Assembly: GCF_014655715.1 (NCBI RefSeq)
Contig: NZ_BNBM01000002.1
Span: 620,001 to 684,000, forward strand
Origin: Streptomyces lanatus
GTDB taxonomy: Bacteria > Actinomycetota > Actinomycetes > Streptomycetales > Streptomycetaceae
Reading direction: 5' to 3'
Length of the DNA: 64,000 nt
The notes beneath the pieces were generated by a model that was not told the DNA's origin, did no database searches, and saw only the letters and a program-made list of their open reading frames with translations. Made by a program: the position numbers and the translations under genes. Positions 19,169 to 27,386 of the stretch are shown one piece after another (the first letter of the stretch is position 1; every line of letters starts with the position of its first letter).

Positions 19169-20773
19169 TCACCTCTCCTTCTGCAGTACGGACAGCGCGG
19201 CGATGAGTTCGGCCTGGGGATCCGGGTGGACCTCCAGGGCATCGAGCGGGGCGAGCCGTCGCTCGCGTTCGTTGTGCATGACCCGGTCGAGGTGCTCGTT
19301 GAGCAGCCGCCCCGCGCGGTCGCGCAGTCGCAGCGCCCCGTGCGCCCCGATCCGCTCGGCGAGCCCCTCCCCCGCGTTCCGCGCCCGGCGGGCGCCCAGC
19401 AGGGCGGTGGCGACGAGGGCGGTGACGACCTCGGGGTCCGGGGCGACGCTGCGGTCGAGGTAGCTCACCTCGTCCTCGGCGTACTCCTCCAGCTCGCGCC
19501 GCCAGCGCCGTACGGCCACGCCGATGCGGTGCTCGACGCCGGCGGGCTTCGGTTCACGGACCGTCAGCTCGGGCGCGGCCGAGGCGGGTTCGCGCCGCCA
19601 GACGTCGTCGACGCGCTCATCGGCGGCGGTGACGGCGCACAGCAGGAGCGTGCTCAGGCTCTCCACCAGCGAATCGAGGAGCTCACCGGCGGAGCAGTCG
19701 AGCGGGAAGGCACGCCAGCGCTTGAGGGCGTCACCGGCGAGTACGGCGCCGGCCTGGAGGCGGCCACGCACGCGTGCGTACTCGCTGTCGTAGGCGCCGT
19801 CCACGGCGGAGGTGAGCCGTAGCGCGGCCGCGTACTGGGCGGCGGAGGCGGCGGCGAGCTCGGGCAGGCGGGCCTTGAGGGAGTCGAGGAGGCCGTAGGC
19901 GGTACGGGCCATGGAGTGGTCGCGGGCCGCCGGGTCCTGGGCCTGATGGGTGAGCCAGCTGCGCAGCGAGGCCACGGCGGTGGCCGGCAGCAGTCCGCCG
20001 CCCCAGGCGGACTCGGGCAGCTCGGGCACGGTGAAACGGGGTACCTCACCGAGGCCGGCCTTGGTGAGGAGCGCCCCGTACTGCCTCGATACGTCGGAGA
20101 CGACCTGATGGGGAACCCGGTCCAGGACGGTCACGAGGGTGGCGTCGTACTCCTTGGCGGTGCGCAGCAGATGCCAGGGGACGGCGTCGGCGTAACGGGC
20201 CGCCGTGGTGACCATGATCCAGATGTCGGCCGCGCAGATCAGCTGGGCCGCGAGGGCACGGTTGTCCTCGACGAGGGAGTCGATGTCGGGCGCGTCGAGG
20301 AGGGCGAGCCCGGCCGGCAGGGTGTCGGCGGTCTCGATCCGCAGCACGCGCGAGGCGTCCTCACCGGGCAGCATCAGCTCCTCGCCCGGGTCGTGTTCGG
20401 GTACCCACACGCGCGTGAGGTCGGGCAGGACGCGCATCCCGCTGAACCAGTGATGGTCCTCCGGGTGGCAGACCAGCACCGGGTTGCGCGTGGTCGGCCG
20501 CAGTACGCCCGCCTCCGTCACGCGCCGGCCCACCAGAGAGTTGACGAGCGTCGACTTGCCGGCGCCGGTGGATCCTCCCACCACGGCCAGCAGTGGCGCT
20601 TCGGGCTCTTTGAGGCGGGGCACCAAATAGTCGTCGAGCTGCGCGAGGAGTTCATCGCGGTTGGCACGCGCGCGTGGCGCCCCCGCCAGGGGCAGCGGGA
20701 AGCGTGCGGCCGCGACACGGTCGCGCAGGGCGGAAAGTGCGTCGAGCAACTGAGGCCGTACGTCCAAGGTCAC
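19169..20773 (-). CDS. Dynamin-like GTPase (DynA-like)
   Basis: About 534 residues from GTG 20773 ([10 protein letters not shown]); GTG 20776 or an upstream ATG near 20816 are alternatives as no strong ribosome-binding site decides. GTPase motifs: G1 [15 protein letters not shown], switch-type Thr in [10 protein letters not shown]3 LLDAPDIDS and G4-like TVLDRVP. The rest is helical with no obvious membrane segment. Together with the next gene it forms a two-GTPase operon resembling dynA-dynB, whose products assemble with SsgB and FtsZ at sporulation septa. The pair of degenerate G4 motifs and the acidic C-terminal [21 protein letters not shown] are as expected for this divergent dynamin branch. 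Confidence 0.78.
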   Translation of the reverse strand: MTLDVRPQLLDALSALRDRVAAARFPLPLAGAPRARANRDELLAQLDDYLVPRLKEPEAPLLAVVGGSTGAGKSTLVNSLVGRRVTEAGVLRPTTRNPVLVCHPEDHHWFSGMRVLPDLTRVWVPEHDPGEELMLPGEDASRVLRIETADTLPAGLALLDAPDIDSLVEDNRALAAQLICAADIWIMVTTAARYADAVPWHLLRTAKEYDATLVTVLDRVPHQVVSDVSRQYGALLTKAGLGEVPRFTVPELPESAWGGGLLPATAVASLRSWLTHQAQDPAARDHSMARTAYGLLDSLKARLPELAAASAAQYAAALRLTSAVDGAYDSEYARVRGRLQAGAVLAGDALKRWRAFPLDCSAGELLDSLVESLSTLLLCAVTAADERVDDVWRREPASAAPELTVREPKPAGVEHRIGVAVRRWRRELEEYAEDEVSYLDRSVAPDPEVVTALVATALLGARRARNAGEGLAERIGAHGALRLRDRAGRLLNEHLDRVMHNERERRLAPLDALEVHPDPQAELIAALSVLQKER

Positions 20774-21097
20774 CACATGCGAAGAATGCCCAATTTTAGG
20801 GGAATTCTGAAGCATATGAGCATGTCTGCGCGCCGATAGGACACAAGGGACGGAAGGGGCGACTGGGACACAGGCACAGTCCAGGCATAACGAGTGCACA
20901 ACACCCGGGTCGCGAGAGGCCAAAAGCGGTGCACGATTCGTACCTGCCTGCGATTATCAGGACCGCTTCACCGAACCTCCACATCGAGGCACGGAGGCGA
21001 AGCAACAGGGACACGGATGCGGGAGCCCTATCCTTGTCCCCGGCAACGTCACGGATCCGCCCACACCCGGACCCCACGACAGAGGCCAACACGACCG
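20774..21097. other. Intergenic region upstream of tRNA-Arg
   Basis: About 320 bases between the divergent dynA-like gene and the tRNA. It must hold both promoters; a relatively AT-rich stretch at 20790-20820 (CAATTTTAGGGGAATTC) precedes the GTPase gene. No supported ORF or repeat. Confidence 0.4.
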
Positions 21098-21170
21098 GCC
21101 CCCGTAGCTCAGTGGATAGAGCAGGCGCCTTCTAAGCGCTTGGCCGCAGGTTCGAGTCCTGCCGGGGGCG
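21098..21170 (+). tRNA. tRNA-Arg (anticodon TCT)
   Basis: 73 bases folding into a cloverleaf: acceptor GCCCCCG/CGGGGGC, D arm with AGCTCAGTGGATAGAGC, anticodon stem GGCGC/GCGCT with loop CTTCTAA (anticodon TCT, decoding AGA), and T arm GCAGGTTCGAGTCCTGC. The 3' CCA is not encoded. A terminator follows at once. Confidence 0.95.
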
Positions 21171-21180
21171 CCCAGTCTCC

Positions 21181-21204
21181 GCCCTCCTTCGGGAGGGCGT
21201 TTTT
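21181..21204 (+). terminator. Intrinsic terminator of tRNA-Arg
   Basis: GCCCTCC-TTCG-GGAGGGC stem-loop (21181-21198) followed by GTTTTT. Confidence 0.92.
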
Positions 21205-21429
21205 GCTGTTCGGGCGGGTTTCACGGAACGCGACAAAGCCTAGGCACTCCCCTGCCGAACGTGGGAGGACTCCGAAGCCGTCCGACTTCACCGGGTTTCT
21301 GCGGGTCGCCATGTCGAGTACGGGTCGAAGTCTTTCGCCAGAGGATGGATCAGTCGGCGTCGGAGAGCTCAGGTAGATCCCCCGGCGGCTTCGAGCCGCC
21401 TCTCAGGTCCGGCAACTGCTCATCGACCC

Positions 21430-21810
21430 ACCACCGACCGCAACGGACTGCCCCTTTCCTTGGGGATCTCCGCCTCCAACGCACATGACAGCCTCGGGCT
21501 GCAGCCGCTCGTGCGCGGCATCCCTCCTATCCGCTCCCGCCGCGGACCTCGCCGCCGCCCGGCCAAGCTGCATGCCGACAAGAGCTACGACCACGACCAC
21601 CTGCGGAGATGGCTGCGCGGACGCGGTCTCTGTCACCGCATCGGCCGCAAAGGGATCGACTCCTCACAGCACCCGGGCCGACACAGCTGGGTGGTCGAGC
21701 GCACAGTGTCCTGGCTGGCCGGCTGCCGACGACTTCACCACCGCTACGAACGAAAGCCCGAGCACTTCCTCGCCTTCGTCGGTATCGCTGCCGTTCTCAT
21801 CGGCCACTGA
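21430..21810 (+). pseudogene. IS5-type transposase, C-terminal remnant
   Basis: The frame encodes the last ~125 residues of a DDE transposase: NGLPLSLGISASNAHDS, the second catalytic Asp region KLHADKSYDHDHLRRWL, and the third (Glu) region HSWVVERTVSWLAGCRRLHHRYERK, ending EHFLAFVGIAAVLIGH. The N-terminal half with the first catalytic Asp is missing and no intact inverted repeats are visible, so the element is dead. It belongs to the IS5 superfamily copies frequent in Streptomyces. It lies 260 bases from a tRNA gene, a common integration spot, and marks a small variable patch. Confidence 0.85.
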
Positions 21811-21897
21811 CGGCTACGACCTGGGACGCGGACCGGTGACCAACCCGGCGGCCGGTGATCAGTTGTGGCGGAACTGCACCGCCGTCCGCTGACGTAT

Positions 21898-22176
21898 TCA
21901 GTTCTCTTCGTCCCCGACCAAGCCGATGGCAAAGGGGAACGACTCCAGGAACTCCCGCCGCGCAGGATCTTCCTCCGCCTCGGCCAAGCCTGCGAGTGCT
22001 TGCAGGAGCCGTTCGCGCTGGTCTGAGGGCAGTTGCAGCAGTACCCCGCCCACGCTCTCCATCGTCTTCACAGCGGAGTCGGGATCCACCTCCTCGTCCC
22101 CACAGCTCTCCAGCCACCGAACGACGTCAACGAGCAGGCCGGTAAGTGCCGGCACGAGCGGATCCAAGTCAGTCAT
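21898..22176 (-). CDS. Small acidic hypothetical protein
   Basis: 92 residues, strongly acidic and helical (MTDLDPLVPALTGLLVDVV start; EEDPARREFLESFPFAIGLV near the end). No motif is recognised. Its size and composition resemble small immunity or DUF-type proteins next to mobile-element remains, but nothing in the sequence proves that. Confidence 0.6.
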   Translation of the reverse strand: MTDLDPLVPALTGLLVDVVRWLESCGDEEVDPDSAVKTMESVGGVLLQLPSDQRERLLQALAGLAEAEEDPARREFLESFPFAIGLVGDEEN

Positions 22177-22577
22177 CCGTGCAAGCTAGCCGACCCCTAC
22201 GACATCACGTCCTGGGTCGGTGAGTGCCCAACTGTGTGACAACGCCTATGGAGTTCCATGAGGCCGGTGAAGCGCGCCTCTCGGGACCGGTGCCCCTGCT
22301 CGTACTCCTGCTTGAGCATGAGTGGGGTTCTGCCGTGGCTTGGGCTGTGCGGACGTTTTGAAGATCGGCGCTGTGTTCGGTCCTGTGAGGCCGCGGATTC
22401 ACGGGCTTCATGGGCGGTATTGGCCCGGAACTCCCTGTCTGCACCTGTTTGGGCTGGTCAGCTTGTCGTCTCCTTGATCACTCATAGCAGTGGATTGGCT
22501 GACATCCCGCATATCCGGGCGCCACGGTGCGCGGTTGTCCCAGGTGCTCATCAGAAGATCACCAGAGGGGGACCGTC
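22177..22577. other. 400-base region without a supported gene
   Basis: Between the small acidic protein gene and the secreted-protein gene. Open frames here have poor codon bias and no ribosome-binding sites. It may be decayed mobile-element DNA continuing from the IS remnant. Confidence 0.4.
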
Positions 22578-23042
22578 TTGGTCATGCAATACGTCACGCG
22601 CCTCACCACGGCTCTGGCCGCCGCAGGAGCGCTCGTGCTCACCACCCCGGCGGGCGCGCACGCCACCGCGATCGGGTCGACGCCCGTGCGCACCTTCGAA
22701 TACAGCGTGGGCGGGGTGACCATGAAGGTGCCGACCGGCTGTACGTTCACGCACATCATTCGTGGAAGCGGCAGAAAGATCACTTACCAGAACGCCGGTG
22801 TCGACTGTGCCTTCGTCGGAGCGCTCAGCAGCGGATTCTGCAACTGGCGCATCGACTTCACCTACGCCGACACCAACAACAGGAACTACCGCACCTCGCG
22901 CGGCCGGACGCACAGTGAGTGCAAGATCGACCCGATGCGGAACAACTCTCCCCAGAAGCTGCCTCGTTATGGCAAGGCGTGCGCCCACCTCCACGTCAAC
23001 GGAGTGCGGCGCGTGAGTCAGTGCCACCACATCACGAAGTGA
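22578..23042 (+). CDS. Small secreted protein with six cysteines
   Basis: 154 residues if translation starts at TTG 22578 (GAGGGG lies 7 bases upstream); ATG 22584 gives two fewer residues. The signal peptide is MQYVTRLTTALAAAGALVLTTPAGAHA. The mature ~125 residues contain six cysteines (in GCTFT, DCAFV, FCNWR, ECKID, ACAHL, QCHHI), enough for three disulfides, and are basic and Asn/Arg-rich. I recognise no family. It is followed 8 bases later by a small membrane protein gene, so the two may be co-expressed. Confidence 0.75.
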   Translation: MVMQYVTRLTTALAAAGALVLTTPAGAHATAIGSTPVRTFEYSVGGVTMKVPTGCTFTHIIRGSGRKITYQNAGVDCAFVGALSSGFCNWRIDFTYADTNNRNYRTSRGRTHSECKIDPMRNNSPQKLPRYGKACAHLHVNGVRRVSQCHHITK

Positions 23043-23050
23043 GTCGATTC

Positions 23051-23296
23051 ATGGCCGAGCAGCAGCAGGGACAACAGCAATCGGACCAGGCGTGGGGAAC
23101 CCGGCGCCGTCGGGCAGGGATCGCCGCGTTCCTCGCGGGTCTCGTCGTCACACTGGGCTTCTTCGCCTTCTTTCCCGGACTGCCTCATGTCATCGACTGG
23201 GGGGCCGTTCTCGTGTCCCTCGCCGTGGGCGGGCTGGCCCGTTGGGTCTGCCAGTCGTGGATGACGAAGGCGGCGAAGAAGCCCGACCGCGTGTGA
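23051..23296 (+). CDS. Small membrane protein with two transmembrane helices
   Basis: 81 residues from ATG 23051. A Gln-rich N-terminus is followed by two hydrophobic segments (AGIAAFLAGLVVTLGFFAFF and WGAVLVSLAVGGLARWV) and a basic tail KAAKKPDRV. No family assigned. Coupled in position to the preceding six-cysteine secreted protein. Confidence 0.65.
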   Translation: MAEQQQGQQQSDQAWGTRRRRAGIAAFLAGLVVTLGFFAFFPGLPHVIDWGAVLVSLAVGGLARWVCQSWMTKAAKKPDRV

Positions 23297-23344
23297 TCGC
23301 CTCGGTGGAGCCTTGGGACTCTACGGTTCTACGGCTCCATCCCG

Positions 23345-24562
23345 TCACATCGAGTTCTCCGCCACCGTCCGCCAAACCTCCGCCGCCAGGTCCGGCATGT
23401 TCCCCGCCTGCACCCGCGCCGCGATCTCCCTGAGGTCGTGGAGGGCGTCGCGGTTGCCGGTGCGTAGGGCGAGGAGGCCGTGGAGGACGTCGTAGCGGAT
23501 CTGGTCTCGGTAGGAGAGGAGTTGTCTGCCGGGGGCGCCGTTGGTGAGGAGGTCTGTGGCTCGGCCCAGGTCTCCCTGGTGGAAGGCGAGCTTCGCTTGT
23601 AGGAAGAGGAGTTCCTGGAGGTGGCGGGGGGTGCCGATGAGTTTCAGTGCGGGCTCGGCCTCCGACAGGAAGGACTCGGCGTCCGTGACTCGGGGCGGCG
23701 TGGCCTCCAGGGAGAGGGAGGCGCCGGCCAGGCGGAGGCGGATCCAGAGCTTCAGGTCGTCGCGGCTGTCGATGGCGGCCCTGGCCTCCAGCAGGCGCTC
23801 CATCGCCCGGGCGTGATTGCCCTGCCGGGCGGCGACGGTGGCGGCGCTCCACAGGGCCTCGGCGGCGAGCACTCCGGTCGCGCCCTGGAGGGACTCGCAG
23901 ACCTCGCCCGCCAGTCGCGCGGCCTCCGCGAGGTCGCCCAGTTCGGCCTGGACCGACACCAGCAGGAGTTTGCTGCGGACCAAGTCGGCGGCGGAGATCC
24001 TGGTGTGGCGCTCCTCGCGGAGGCGGAACACCTCGGTGATCGCGTCCCTGGCGGCCTTCGCGTCGCCGAGGTCGCGGGCGCAGCGGGCGAGCCTCAGCCG
24101 GGCGCGCACCTGCAACGCGGCGCGGCCCAGTTCCTCGCTGAGGGCGTTGAGCCGTACCAGCGCCTCGTGCTCCTCCCGGAAGTGGCCCAGTACCTCGTAG
24201 ACCCGGGCGAGTTGGGTGAGCGCGTGCCAGCGGGTCAGCGGGTCGGCGTCGCCGGCCGCCGCGAGGCTCTCGGTGAGGAGCCGGCCCGTCTCGGCGTCGA
24301 GGTCGCGCTCCGGCATCGCGGCGACGTTCGCGACGAGGTCGATCAGGCTGTCCTCCGGCCGGTCGTCCTCGAACGCCTCCGGCGGCACCCCGAGCCGCTC
24401 CGCCAGGTAGGCCACGGCCCGGTCGGTGGGCCTGCGGTTCCCGGATTCCAGCCTCGACAGATAGGCGGCCGACATCCCCGGTCCGGTGAGCTCGACCTGG
24501 GAGACGCCCCGGTGCTGCCTCATCTGGCGCAGGCGCTTGCCGAATGCCGGCTGCTCGAGCAA
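23345..24562 (-). CDS. XRE-family transcriptional regulator with TPR-like sensor domain
   Basis: 405 residues if it starts at TTG 24562, favoured by AGAGG 6-7 bases upstream; a longer in-frame version from 24694 would run through the regulatory boxes and lacks a ribosome-binding site. Residues about 8-65 are a helix-turn-helix of the Cro/CI type (FGKRLRQMRQHRGVSQVEL, SAAYLSRLESGNRRPT). The rest is a series of TPR-like helical pairs (about 90-400), the usual receptor part for a peptide or small ligand. It lies at the edge of the biosynthetic region, read in the same direction as the long operon that ends at 24732. Four TTGCCA boxes sit upstream and the same box occurs at 38.4-38.65 kb, so it probably controls both itself and the cluster. 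Confidence 0.88.
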   Translation of the reverse strand: MLEQPAFGKRLRQMRQHRGVSQVELTGPGMSAAYLSRLESGNRRPTDRAVAYLAERLGVPPEAFEDDRPEDSLIDLVANVAAMPERDLDAETGRLLTESLAAAGDADPLTRWHALTQLARVYEVLGHFREEHEALVRLNALSEELGRAALQVRARLRLARCARDLGDAKAARDAITEVFRLREERHTRISAADLVRSKLLLVSVQAELGDLAEAARLAGEVCESLQGATGVLAAEALWSAATVAARQGNHARAMERLLEARAAIDSRDDLKLWIRLRLAGASLSLEATPPRVTDAESFLSEAEPALKLIGTPRHLQELLFLQAKLAFHQGDLGRATDLLTNGAPGRQLLSYRDQIRYDVLHGLLALRTGNRDALHDLREIAARVQAGNMPDLAAEVWRTVAENSM

Positions 24563-24656
24563 ATTGCACCTCTGTGCGGAAGGTTCGCAGGTCGGCCAAG
24601 GTGAGCGAACTGGGTCAGGTGGCCTTCCTCCGCATGATTCCACACCGGGGCAACCC

Positions 24657-24714
24657 TGGCAAACATTGACCATCCTGGCAATGGCTATTGGCAAGCCTTG
24701 ATGGTTCTTGGCAA
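24657..24714. promoter_or_regulatory. Cluster of four TGGCAA (TTGCCA) boxes upstream of the XRE regulator
   Basis: TGGCAA occurs at 24657-24662, 24676-24681, 24689-24694 and 24709-24714, spaced 19, 13 and 20 bases. The local GC is lower than in the surrounding genes. Four copies in 58 bases suggest a cooperative operator. Confidence 0.65.
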
Positions 24715-24731
24715 TAACCCAACTCTCGCGC

Positions 24732-25550
24732 TCACATCACGTCCAACGCCGCGTTCGCCCGGCTCCGCCACTCGAAGAACCGGAGCAGTCCGTACGCCAG
24801 CGCCGCGTACCCGAGGGCGACCGCCACCTCAAGCACCAGCGCCGACCAGACCTCGCCGAACGACGCGCCGGCGAAGAGGGCCCGTAGTGCCTCGATCGCG
24901 TGGTGGAGGGGGAGGAAGGATCCGATCGCGTTCATCCAGCCGGGCATGGACTCCGGTGGCAGATTGGCGCCGCTGAAGAGGATCAGCAGGGTGAAGGCGG
25001 CGTTTGAAATGACGTACACGTCTCGGATGCGTACCGCCAGCGCGCCCAGTGCCAGGCCGAACAGGGCGCATGACATCGCGGCCACCACGAACACCTGGGC
25101 CAGGCCGAGCAACGTACTCGGTGGCAGCGTCAGGCCCAGTACCAGTGCGCCCACGAGCATCATGAAGGTCATCACGGCCAGGCCGTTGACGGCGTACGGC
25201 AGTACTCGGCCGCCCCAGATCAGGCCCCGGGAACGCGGGCTGAGCAGTACCGCGCCCAGGGTGCCGAACCTTCGCTCGTTCGCCACGGCCATGATCGCGC
25301 CGTAGACACAGGGCATGCTGGTCGCCAGGACCGCGTTGCCGAGGAGGTAGAAGCGGTCGTCGGCCACGTGCAGGCTGCGTCCGACGTGGACGAAGAAGAA
25401 GATCTGGAACAGCGGGCCCACGAGCAGCGTGCCGATGAACATGGGTGGTGTCGTCCAGTTGAACAGGGCGCGGTAGGAAAGGCCCCCTCCGTGGAAGGCC
25501 AGGCGCAGGGCGCGGGAAGCACGGGAAGCATGGGAAACAGTGGTCATCAT
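24732..25550 (-). CDS. ABC-2 type exporter permease
   Basis: 272 residues with six predicted membrane segments (for example MFIGTLLVGPLFQIFFFVHV, VMTFMMLVGALVLGLTL, VFVVAAMSCALFGLALGAL, ALVLEVAVALGYAALAYGLL) and the ABC-2 signature region with ANERRFGTLGAVLLSPRSRG. It pairs with the neighbouring permease and ATPase as a DrrAB-like exporter. It is the last gene of the - strand series and lies 27 bases after the other permease. Its likely job is export of, and self-protection against, the cluster product. Confidence 0.9.
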   Translation of the reverse strand: MMTTVSHASRASRALRLAFHGGGLSYRALFNWTTPPMFIGTLLVGPLFQIFFFVHVGRSLHVADDRFYLLGNAVLATSMPCVYGAIMAVANERRFGTLGAVLLSPRSRGLIWGGRVLPYAVNGLAVMTFMMLVGALVLGLTLPPSTLLGLAQVFVVAAMSCALFGLALGALAVRIRDVYVISNAAFTLLILFSGANLPPESMPGWMNAIGSFLPLHHAIEALRALFAGASFGEVWSALVLEVAVALGYAALAYGLLRFFEWRSRANAALDVM

Positions 25551-25577
25551 CGCCTCGGGTTCTCCAAAATCCTGCGC

Positions 25578-26375
25578 TCAGGTGAGTGCCAGCGTTCCCG
25601 TGCCCCTGGCACGGCGTTCCACCCAGACCAGGGCCACCAGGGCCAGTGCCACATAGGCCAGGCCCAGTCCGAGGGCCACTGCCGAGGGCCAGACGACTTC
25701 TCCGCCGCCTGTCGCGGCCTGTACCGCGCGGGCCGCCCAGCTCGTCGGGAGTGCCCAGGTGATCGGGCGGGTCCACTCGGGCAGGGTCGCAGTGGAGACG
25801 AGGACGCCGGAGAACATCCACACCGGGTATTCGAGGCCGTTGGCCAGGGAGTTGGCGTTGCGCAGCAGCACGAAGGTGGCGGCCATGAGCAGGCCCATCA
25901 TGCCGAGGGCCACCACGCACACCAGCATCGCGGGGACGAAGAGGAGTGGTGAGGCGGGTGTGAGGGGGATGCCGAACAGTACGACGCCCCACGCCACCGT
26001 GGCGATCAGTGAGTACATGCCGACCACGGCGGTCGCGAAGGTGATCGGCAGGAGGACGAGGGAGAGCCGGGTCGGCGCCGCCACCAGGGTCTCCAGGGTG
26101 CCCATCCAGCGCTGCTCCTGGATGGCACCGCCGCCGCCGAACAGGACCGCGGACCATACGCCCATGAGGCCGGCGCCGACCGCGGCCTGGAGCAGCCGGT
26201 CCGGCTGGTCACCGGCGCGGAAGAGGTACACGGCGAGTGTCGCGAAGACGATCGGCGCGAACACCGCCATGACCAGTTCCAGGCCGGAGCGGGAGAGGTA
26301 CAGGACGTGGGTGCGTACGCCGACCGCCATCAGCCGCCAGAAGCGGTGTACGTCGCGCCGGGTGGGGAGGGCCAT
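25578..26375 (-). CDS. ABC-2 type exporter permease
   Basis: 265 residues from ATG 26375, which overlaps the ATPase stop by 4 bases (ATGA). Six membrane segments (LELVMAVFAPIVFATLAVYLF, VLLPITFATAVVGMYSLIATVAWGVVLF, LLFVPAMLVCVVALGMMGLLMAATFVLL and others) and a cytosolic EQRWMGTLETLVAAPTRLS coupling region are typical of ABC-2 exporters. It forms a heteromeric pore with the next permease and is driven by the upstream ATPase. Confidence 0.9.
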   Translation of the reverse strand: MALPTRRDVHRFWRLMAVGVRTHVLYLSRSGLELVMAVFAPIVFATLAVYLFRAGDQPDRLLQAAVGAGLMGVWSAVLFGGGGAIQEQRWMGTLETLVAAPTRLSLVLLPITFATAVVGMYSLIATVAWGVVLFGIPLTPASPLLFVPAMLVCVVALGMMGLLMAATFVLLRNANSLANGLEYPVWMFSGVLVSTATLPEWTRPITWALPTSWAARAVQAATGGGEVVWPSAVALGLGLAYVALALVALVWVERRARGTGTLALT

Positions 26376-27370
26376 CACGCGCTCCCCGTCGTCGTGCCGT
26401 TGATGATGGAGAGGTAGGCGTCCTCCAGCGTGGGCTCGCGCGTGGTCACCTTGCCGGTGCGCAGGTCCGCGAGGGCGGCGAGGACGGCGGCGTGGGTGCC
26501 GTGGGACGGGCGGGCGTGGACGGTGACCACGTCGACGGTGCCGCTGGTCTCGACCGTGGCCTGCTCGATGCCTGCGGTGTCCCTCAGGCGTTGGAGGTGT
26601 TCCGGCCCGACCGCGTCGTGCACCTCCACCTCCAGGACGTCGAGTTTGCGCACCCGGTCCTTGAGTTCGGCCGGGGTGCCCTCGGCGCGCAGGGTGCCCG
26701 AGGCGATGACGGCGATGCGGTCGCACAGTTCGTCGGCCTCGGCCATGTAGTGCGTGGTGAGCAGGACCGTCGTACCGCCCGCGACGAGATCGGCGACCAC
26801 GCGGCGCAGTTCGCGGGCCGCCGCGGGGTCCACGCCGATCGACGGCTCGTCCAGGAACAGCACCTGCGGCCGGTGCAGCAGTCCGCGCGCGATGTGCAGC
26901 TTCTGCCGCATGCCGCGCGAGTAGCCCTCGACTCGCTCCTTCTCGCGGCCGCTGAGCCCCACGGTTTCGAGGAGTTCCTGGATACGGGGCAGTTGCTCGC
27001 GCGGCTCGACGCCGTACAGCTCCGCGAAGTAGCGGAGGTTGTCCAGGGCGGAGAGCCGCTCGTACAGGCCCCGGTCGCCGCCGAAGACGTAGCCGATGCG
27101 CCTGCGCACCTCCAGGGCGTCGCGCGCCACGTCGTAGCCGAGGATGCGGGCGGTGCCCGAGGTGGGCAGCAGCAGGGTGTTCAGCATCTTGATGGTGGTG
27201 GTCTTGCCGGCGCCGTTCGGGCCGAGCAGACCGAACAGTTCGCCCCGGCCGACGGCGAGATGGACGCCGCGGACGGCCTCGATCGTCTTGCGCTGGGGCC
27301 GGAGCCAGCCGGTGCGTGTGCGGTAGGAGCGGGCCAGGTTCTCGGCCTCGATCGCCAGGTCGGTGGTCAT
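26375..27370 (-). CDS. ABC exporter ATPase (DrrA-like)
   Basis: 331 residues from ATG 27370. Walker A GLLGPNGAGKTTTIK, Q-loop region GYVFGGDRGLYERLSALDNL, signature YSRGMRQKLHIARGLL (an RGMRQK variant of LSGGQ seen in DrrA-type ATPases), Walker B VLFLDEPSIGVD and the H-loop LTTHYMAEAD are present. A C-terminal ~90-residue extension is typical of antibiotic self-resistance ATPases. It starts 17 bases after the asparagine synthetase stop and so belongs to the same operon as the precursor-like peptide. Confidence 0.93.
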   Translation of the reverse strand: MTTDLAIEAENLARSYRTRTGWLRPQRKTIEAVRGVHLAVGRGELFGLLGPNGAGKTTTIKMLNTLLLPTSGTARILGYDVARDALEVRRRIGYVFGGDRGLYERLSALDNLRYFAELYGVEPREQLPRIQELLETVGLSGREKERVEGYSRGMRQKLHIARGLLHRPQVLFLDEPSIGVDPAAARELRRVVADLVAGGTTVLLTTHYMAEADELCDRIAVIASGTLRAEGTPAELKDRVRKLDVLEVEVHDAVGPEHLQRLRDTAGIEQATVETSGTVDVVTVHARPSHGTHAAVLAALADLRTGKVTTREPTLEDAYLSIINGTTTGSA

Positions 27371-27386
27371 CGGAAGCGTTCCCGTC

